Shown here one piece after another: positions 63,360 through 64,000 of a stretch of DNA of 64,000 nt; position 1 is the first letter of the stretch; each line of letters begins with the position of its first letter. Below the pieces are notes generated by a model, which saw only the letters and a program-made list of their open reading frames with translations, was not told where the DNA came from and ran no database searches. The translations under genes and the position numbers were made by a program. The stretch spans positions 60,891,508-60,955,507 of the forward strand of contig NC_054706.1 in the NCBI RefSeq assembly GCF_016097555.1, read 5' to 3'. The stretch is from Gigantopelta aegis (lineage: Eukaryota > Mollusca > Gastropoda > Neomphalida > Peltospiridae).

Positions 63360-63929
63360 AAATTCAATGTCTCTGCTCTCGTTTACGGTCAATATAATTG
63401 CATGCATTGTTACGACGAATTGAGTAAATGTTAGTCCAGTCACTAAAGCATCATTTTTCACTTTAATGCATTTAATGGACCTACTTTGAGGATATTTGTT
63501 TTTGTATTGCATTCTGTTAATGTTGGCTGCAACTGGGAATTAAGCCCGTGCATAATCATCGAATCAATGCATCCTGCTTGTTACGTGATTGATAAAGTGA
63601 TGTCGCTAATCTAAATACTTCCAACGATTAAGAACAATGGTGTATATATAAACAGTGTCCATGACAACAAGATTGGTGAATTACCTACCATCATGTTCAG
63701 CACAACTCGCTTCTGGGACTGCCGCAGATGAGAGTGAATCAGTACGACCAGAACACAAGTAACAATTTACATATAGGTGTTGTGTTATGTTATTAATTAT
63801 TTAAGAACAATTAACAACAAAACCCACCTAGCAGCAACATCGTCAATATCAACACCTGTTCAGGAATTACCGAGATCTCACTTTGTGTGAGGACTTTTCA
63901 AATATTGTAATCACTGTTACGATTTTAAC
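63360..63929 (+). other. Promoter and leader block of second channel gene
   Basis: Aligned counterpart of 37535-38104, more diverged at its distal end and best conserved from the TATA box to the leader. It abuts an antisense SINE head on its left, as the first block does. Confidence 0.75.
63647..63652 (+). promoter_or_regulatory. TATA box of second DEG/ENaC gene
   Basis: TATAAA in TATATATAAACAGTGTCC, 283 bases before the start codon at 63930, aligned with the box at 37830. Flanking sequence (CAAGATTGGTGAATTACC) also matches the first gene's block. Confidence 0.65.
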
Positions 63930-64000
63930 ATGGTGATACCAGCCGAACGGAAGATGCCATATTGGAAAGATATTTCAGCTACCTATGCTGCGGAATCAAC
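63930..64000 (+). CDS. Second DEG/ENaC channel gene, first exon, cut by window edge
   Basis: The reading MVIPAERKMPYWKDISATYAAEST runs to the last base. It aligns with the first residues of the channel gene at 38105 (KMPSWKDITATFAADST), and 570 or so bases upstream align too, so this is a tandem paralogue in the same orientation. It breaks off just before the expected His-Gly gating motif. Whether the rest of the gene is intact cannot be judged here. Confidence 0.85.
   Translation, partial: MVIPAERKMPYWKDISATYAAES

Overview
The window is animal nuclear DNA, most likely from a mollusc, possibly a gastropod. I infer this from intron-split genes, an invertebrate-type xylosyltransferase with a WSC domain, a tandem DEG/ENaC channel pair, and a dense load of tRNA-derived SINEs, MITEs and microsatellites of the kind seen in marine molluscs. 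The species is not determined. A run of 200 Ns at 37083-37282 is an assembly gap.

Layout. 1-9429: no gene recognised; a 35-bp tandem repeat, a 1-kb GATG-type repeat, three SINEs, a 2.4-kb minisatellite whose unit matches the 5' head of a SINE, and two MITE-like elements. 9430-16305: a young Ty3/Gypsy LTR retrotransposon on the minus strand with nearly identical 1.1-kb LTRs and a 4-bp target duplication. 16809-27890: the 3' ten exons of a peptide O-xylosyltransferase gene (plus strand); its 5' exons (cytoplasmic tail, membrane anchor, stem) were not found and probably lie to the left, which would put the LTR element in an intron, antisense to the gene. 27891-38104: intergenic, repeat-rich. 38105-53687: an apparently complete eight-exon DEG/ENaC sodium-channel gene (499 residues by my exon joins), with introns swollen by minisatellites, microsatellites, SINEs and a LINE remnant. 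53690-63929: intergenic repeats, including hairpin elements, a fold-back element and a 112-bp tandem array. 63930-64000: first codons of a second DEG/ENaC gene, a tandem paralogue whose TATA box and leader align with those of the first.

The xylosyltransferase would start glycosaminoglycan chains in the Golgi; the channels are plasma-membrane cation channels. I see no functional link beyond adjacency.

SINE vocabulary used below. Head A reads GCGGGACGTAGCCCAGTGG; head B GGGATCTAGCTCAGTNGGTT; head C CCGGCCTCGGTGGCGTCGTG. All share a core with GTGCATATAAAAGATC. Tail 1 contains GAGTGCGTCGTTAAATAAAA; tail 2 CTAGTGGTGTCGTTAAACAA; tail 3 GGGGTGTCGTTAAACATTCA. Heads and tails occur in several combinations.

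The most unusual signal is a set of hairpin elements (24445, 29021, 57566, 60141, and the related 59437) that differ in sequence but share a plan: long imperfect inverted arms, a linker with CGAG or GAG motifs, stem bubbles where both arms read CGAG (or a CpG-decayed form) on the same strand, and in several cases TGACGTCA and CCAAT boxes beside the hairpin.
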